Assembly: GCA_903913365.1 (NCBI GenBank)
Contig: CAIWKW010000220.1
Span: forward strand, 1 to 23,335
DNA length: 23,335 nucleotides
From: Candidatus Doudnabacteria bacterium
Lineage (GTDB): Bacteria; Patescibacteriota; Doudnabacteria; UBA920
Reading direction: 5' to 3'
Positions within the stretch are counted from its first letter, which is position 1; the number at the start of each line of letters is the position of its first letter. Below are positions 20,821-23,335 of the stretch, piece by piece. The position numbers were made by a program, and so were the translations under genes. The notes under the pieces were generated by a model. That model saw nothing but the letters and a program-made list of their open reading frames with translations, was not told where the DNA came from and ran no database searches.

Positions 20821-20846
20821 ACAAAAATCCCCGACTTTCCGGGGAT
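20821..20846 (-). terminator. Attenuator-like terminator in the leader of array two
   Basis: On the minus strand ATCCCCG-6 nt-CGGGGAT is followed by TTTTTGTTTG. It lies about 90 nt downstream of the expected transcription start of array two and before its first gene, so full-length transcription requires read-through or antitermination. Confidence 0.75.
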
Positions 20847-20943
20847 ATAAAACGCAGTCCTTTTGACATTTATACTTTGTCATTTGGAATTCCTGCTAAC
20901 CCTTCTCCCCAGAAGGTTTAAACCTATTTAATTTTTACCTTAT

Positions 20944-20972
20944 ATTATACATCTTTTTAGCTGTTTTGTCAA
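20944..20972 (-). promoter_or_regulatory. Consensus sigma70 promoter for array two
   Basis: Minus strand: TTGACA (20972-20967), 17-nt spacer, TATAAT (20949-20944), a perfect match to consensus at both boxes. The transcription start should be near 20937. Downstream, TGACA...TGTCA (near 20865-20884) is an inverted repeat that could be an operator. Confidence 0.85.
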
Positions 20973-21057
20973 TAGTTTTGCTTAAAATTCCTTTATTTTA
21001 AGCCAATAAATATTTTTTACCTTATTAATAGGAACATCTACTAGTCAGCAAAAACAT

Positions 21058-21079
21058 AGGGACGAAAGCTTTCGTCCCT
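21058..21079 (-). terminator. Intrinsic terminator after the HD-domain gene
   Basis: A perfect 22-bp palindrome, AGGGACGAAAG and its complement, followed on the minus strand by ATGTTTTTG. It separates the Fic/HD operon from the promoter of array two. Confidence 0.8.
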
Positions 21080-21106
21080 AAACACCCATATTTAGACTGC
21101 TTTTCT

Positions 21107-21700
21107 TTAAATCACTTCGTCAGATGCTTTTATGTGAAGACTACTTTTCAGGCTCTCTCGATTCTTTTCAACCAACAACATAAGAAATTCGGAGGTTTTA
21201 GGAAACTGCTTAAACTTTAAGTCTTTAACAGCCAGCCATTGCACATTTAAGATTGGCCATAAAAACCCTTTAGTCCACTCAAAACCGTTTTGAGGCAAAG
21301 ATGTTGCTCCGGTGCCGTAATTGTCGCAGAGGTCAGCAAGCTTAATCAGCAATGCCTGTTCCGAATCGGACTTAAGCTTTTCAGCGTACTTTTCCGCATG
21401 CTCGTCGCCATCCCGATTAGTCAGCTCTTCAATCAGAACATCAACCGAACTTCCAAAATTCTCAATTATTTCTTTTTTGGAAATTATCGTATCTTCGTAC
21501 AAATCATGACCAAGCGCGGCCAAAAGAGTTTCTTGTTGCTGGCCTTGCAAGCCTTCGTGACTATTTTCAAACGCTTTTTTCACAAAAATCGCCACCCTCT
21601 CGCAATGAGGCCAATAAGGCTCAACCCCGCCTTCTCTAGTTTGCCCGGCGTGGTATTTTTTAACAACTTCCAGCATTTGCTGATAGAATTCTTCGTTCAT
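21107..21700 (-). CDS. HD-domain phosphohydrolase, SpoT/MESH1-like
   Basis: 197 aa. The HD metal site is H32, H65-D66 and D123, within KKYHAGQTREGG (14-25), PYWPHCERVA (28-37), AALGHDLYEDT (61-71) and LLIKLADLCDN (117-127). The EDT after HD and the IIENFGSSVDVLIEELTN stretch are as in the hydrolase half of RelA/SpoT and in small alarmone hydrolases. The likely reaction is removal of pyrophosphate from (p)ppGpp, though related HD proteins act on other nucleotides. There is no synthetase domain. Start ATG at 21700 has AAGGAG seven bases upstream, and the gene begins 11 bases after the stop of the Fic-like gene, so they form one operon. A terminator follows. Confidence 0.8.
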   Translation of the reverse strand: MNEEFYQQMLEVVKKYHAGQTREGGVEPYWPHCERVAIFVKKAFENSHEGLQGQQQETLLAALGHDLYEDTIISKKEIIENFGSSVDVLIEELTNRDGDEHAEKYAEKLKSDSEQALLIKLADLCDNYGTGATSLPQNGFEWTKGFLWPILNVQWLAVKDLKFKQFPKTSEFLMLLVEKNRESLKSSLHIKASDEVI

Positions 21701-21711
21701 TAAGTTTCTCC

Positions 21712-22368
21712 TTAATTTTCCGAAAACAAGCTTCGATAATATTTTTCCCATTCCGGAAAGGGCTTTTTGATATTTTGATAATACTCGTCCCGATTGCGAT
21801 AATTAGGCAATTTACTATTCTGTCTAGCCAGTACCATTGCCGAAATAAGCTTGGAGGTTCGGCCGCAACCATCAGCTAATGGATGAATATACCCATCAAA
21901 TCTTTGTTCTGCCCATCCAGCGGTAGCGACCGGATCTTCATGCTGACTAACGCGCTTACTTAATTCCTGATAAAAAACACCAAGATCTTCCTGGATTTTT
22001 TCCGGTCTTGTCGATTCATAATTGGTCTCCCAGGTTCGCCATAACCCCTGATTGTCTTTTAATAATCCTTCACTAACCTGTTCTGACAAAGCCTCAACAA
22101 ATTCCTTTACTTCTGCTTCGGTGGCAAATGAATCTTGTCGATGTTCCCAAACAAACCCAATGGCCTTGTTAAAATTTTCCACGGTTTTTTGGGCCAGACC
22201 CTCACCTTCAGTTGAAAGCTTGGGCTTGTCCGCGCTGGAAGAGGTATCGGAAACTCCTTTGCTGGTACGCGACATAGCTTCCAAATTTGTCAGCATTGCA
22301 TTCTGAAACTGTTGCCACTCAAATGTCTGAACGGCTTTTTGCCTATCTAGATTTGACTCCTGTACCAT
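21712..22368 (-). CDS. Fic/Doc-like protein with degenerate active-site motif
   Basis: About 218 aa. The Fic core motif HxFx(D/E)GNGRxxR appears as HPLADGCGRTSK near residue 162, with the usual helical context before it (AEQRFDGYI) and after it (LISAMVLARQ). Histidine, the acidic residue and GR are kept, but the phenylalanine is leucine, the asparagine is cysteine and the final arginine is lysine. Fic enzymes transfer AMP or other phosphate-containing groups to target proteins; with these changes activity or nucleotide choice may differ. The start is uncertain: 22368 has a weak AGG site, and 22386 lies four bases after a TGC-TAGAAT extended -10 box, giving 224 aa. First gene of an operon with the HD hydrolase. 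Confidence 0.75.
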   Translation of the reverse strand: MVQESNLDRQKAVQTFEWQQFQNAMLTNLEAMSRTSKGVSDTSSSADKPKLSTEGEGLAQKTVENFNKAIGFVWEHRQDSFATEAEVKEFVEALSEQVSEGLLKDNQGLWRTWETNYESTRPEKIQEDLGVFYQELSKRVSQHEDPVATAGWAEQRFDGYIHPLADGCGRTSKLISAMVLARQNSKLPNYRNRDEYYQNIKKPFPEWEKYYRSLFSEN

Positions 22369-22390
22369 AAACCTAAATCCTTTCATAAAT

Positions 22391-22399
22391 ATTCTAGCA
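22391..22399 (-). promoter_or_regulatory. Extended -10 promoter for the Fic-HD operon
   Basis: Minus-strand TGC-TAGAAT (22399-22391) without a recognisable -35. The start of transcription should fall at about the 22386 ATG. Confidence 0.45.
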
Positions 22400-22442
22400 C
22401 AAAAAGCTAATTCCCCCTGCTTATTTTTAAAGAACCTTATTT

Positions 22443-22502
22443 CAGGCCGCAATGTAAACAATTCTTTGTCTCCCTGACATTAAACAGCTACATTGCGGCC
22501 TG
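22443..22502. repeat. 14-bp perfect inverted repeat CAGGCCGCAATGTA
   Basis: CAGGCCGCAATGTA (22443-22456) and its exact reverse complement (22489-22502), 32 bases apart, upstream of the Fic promoter and next to the terminator of the 22553 gene. It may be a transcript-end structure or an operator-like site. Confidence 0.6.
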
Positions 22503-22503
22503 G

Positions 22504-22533
22504 AAAAAATAGGCAAGCCGGCGACTTGCCTTT
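22504..22533 (-). terminator. Intrinsic terminator after the zinc-finger gene
   Basis: Minus strand: AGGCAAG-7 nt-CTTGCCT followed by ATTTTTTCCAG. Its tail resembles the TTTTTCCAG that follows hairpin 2 in the cassette spacers. Confidence 0.75.
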
Positions 22534-22552
22534 ACCAGCGCCACCTGGCTTT

Positions 22553-22816
22553 CTACTCTGCCAGCCTGTTAAGACTCTTACGGGTCTTCCGGTATTCCAT
22601 CTCCTGCTGATGGTCACTGCTGCAATAAACCTCAATCCGCAAGCTTCCCCTGTAAACGGCGAAGCGCGTTTGGCCGGGCAAAATTGTTTCCTTGCAAAAG
22701 TGACAAAGGCACTTACCCTTAGCCACCTCTTCCTTCACAACCAAACACAGGATTCTGCGCAAACTTTCCTGCGCACACCTTTCCCTGGCTCTTTTATTGG
22801 CCGCGGTATTCTTCAT
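22553..22816 (-). CDS. Small zinc-finger-like protein (87 aa)
   Basis: Residues C38-x2-C41 (CHFC) and C65-x3-H69 (CSSDH) form a plausible zinc site around a short beta hairpin (GQTRFAVYRGSLRIEVY), like small treble-clef proteins. The N-terminus is basic and helical (NKRARERCAQESLRRI), which could bind nucleic acid. Start ATG at 22816 is preceded by AAGGGGGT. It has its own promoter (22860-22888) and terminator, so it is a single-gene unit, divergent from the TrmB-family gene at 23017. The exact family is not recognised. Confidence 0.75.
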   Translation of the reverse strand: MKNTAANKRARERCAQESLRRILCLVVKEEVAKGKCLCHFCKETILPGQTRFAVYRGSLRIEVYCSSDHQQEMEYRKTRKSLNRLAE

Positions 22817-22859
22817 TTAACAACCCCCTTTAATTACTTATGTTTCCTCTAACATCCGG

Positions 22860-22888
22860 ATCATAAACTGTTTCTATTTAATTATCAA
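22860..22888 (-). promoter_or_regulatory. Promoter for the zinc-finger gene
   Basis: Minus strand: TTGATA (22888-22883), 17-nt spacer, TATGAT (22865-22860). This leaves a leader of about 38 nt with a Shine-Dalgarno, unlike the leaderless regulators nearby. Confidence 0.6.
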
Positions 22889-22978
22889 TTTAAAATGACA
22901 AAAATACTGTCTGAATTATTATAATATTACTTTTAAATATGAGCATTTTATCAATTTAAGCAAAATTGACGGAACTGA

Positions 22979-23007
22979 TTGACAAAATTTAAAATTATGA
23001 TTAAAAT
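22979..23007 (+). promoter_or_regulatory. Near-leaderless promoter of the second TrmB-family gene
   Basis: TTGACA (22979-22984), 17-nt spacer, TAAAAT (23002-23007), then nine bases to the ATG at 23017. No Shine-Dalgarno. A second TTGAC lies 13 bases upstream of the -35. Confidence 0.65.
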
Positions 23008-23016
23008 ATCTTCAGT

Positions 23017-23335
23017 ATGTACCAGGATATATTAAAATCAATTGGTTTGCAGCCAAAAGAAGCGCTTGTCTATGAAGCGCTGCTTAAATTAGGAGAAATT
23101 AGCATTAAACCGTTACTTAGGGAAACCGGACTTAAAAGAGGCAACCTATACGATATTTTATATTCTCTGGAAAAAAAAGAGTTATGTGAATTATCGCGCA
23201 AAGATAAAAAAACCCTTTTTCGGCCAACTTCACCACAAAATTTAAAAACCTTGGCTGAACTTGAGCAAGACAGAATTTCCAAAACCGCAAGAGAGTTAAC
23301 GGTTATTTTACCGAAACTTGATGAGCAGTTTTTAA
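23017..23335 (+). CDS. TrmB-family transcriptional regulator (partial, runs off the window)
   Basis: 106 codons of the N-terminal part are visible. It has the same winged helix-turn-helix as the 13344 gene: IGLQPKEALVYEALLKLGEI, then TGLKRGNLYDILYSLEKKEL, then a wing (RKDKKTLFRPTSP) and a helical linker (LAELEQDRISKTARELTVIL). The key LKRGxxYxxL signature is shared by both regulators. The effector domain lies outside the window. The ATG at 23017 is supported by the promoter placed to give an almost leaderless transcript. Its divergent neighbour is the zinc-finger gene, which it may regulate. Confidence 0.8.
   Translation, partial: MYQDILKSIGLQPKEALVYEALLKLGEISIKPLLRETGLKRGNLYDILYSLEKKELCELSRKDKKTLFRPTSPQNLKTLAELEQDRISKTARELTVILPKLDEQFL

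Overview
The window looks like part of a Candidate Phyla Radiation (Patescibacteria/Parcubacteria-type) chromosome. The signs are a compact rpoB-rpoC operon, several genes whose -10 box sits directly before the start codon (leaderless mRNAs), two TrmB-type regulators, many short orphan proteins, and dispersed palindromes of the GTCATTGCGAG type. UGA is used as an ordinary stop (for example at 16986-16988), so the UGA=Gly code of Gracilibacteria/SR1 is unlikely. The phylum is an inference from style, not proven here.

Layout: 1-6980 holds rpoC (3' end outside the window) and rpoB on the minus strand, with a long structured rpoB leader and a good promoter near 7464-7491. At 7688-8023 lies a leaderless coiled-coil gene with its own terminator. 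At 8100-12381 there is a first array of short minus-strand genes (seven called), mostly separated by related structured spacers. At 12382-13343 there is a promoter/repeat region without genes. A TrmB-family regulator (+) and an 823-aa GNAT-domain protein (-) then face each other with abutting stop codons. At 16756-20570 there is a second array of short minus-strand genes of the same architecture, driven by a consensus promoter at 20944-20972 and a leader with an attenuator-like terminator. At 21107-22816 there is an HD (SpoT-like) hydrolase, a Fic-like protein with a degenerate motif, and a small zinc-finger protein. The window ends in a second, incomplete TrmB-family gene.

The most interesting part is the pair of arrays. 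Most genes are preceded by strong Shine-Dalgarno (SD) sequences, and most intergenic spacers carry the same architecture: a hairpin, a core close to TGGAAAAAGG, a second hairpin whose loop is often GTGCGAG (plus-strand sense), and further small hairpins. Stem sequences differ between many copies while pairing is kept. Three spacers also place the SD of the next gene inside a 11-16 bp perfect inverted repeat. Two genes resemble unrelated families of cyclic-oligoadenylate ring nucleases: a DUF1874/AcrIII-1-like protein (11019-11372) and a P-loop/Csx3 fusion split by a frameshift (19399-20570). No CRISPR array or cas operon is visible. My working picture is a cassette-like, RNA-regulated accessory island, part of which may act on cyclic-nucleotide defence signalling. 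The architecture is seen directly, the two family calls rest on motif resemblance, and the system-level role is inference.
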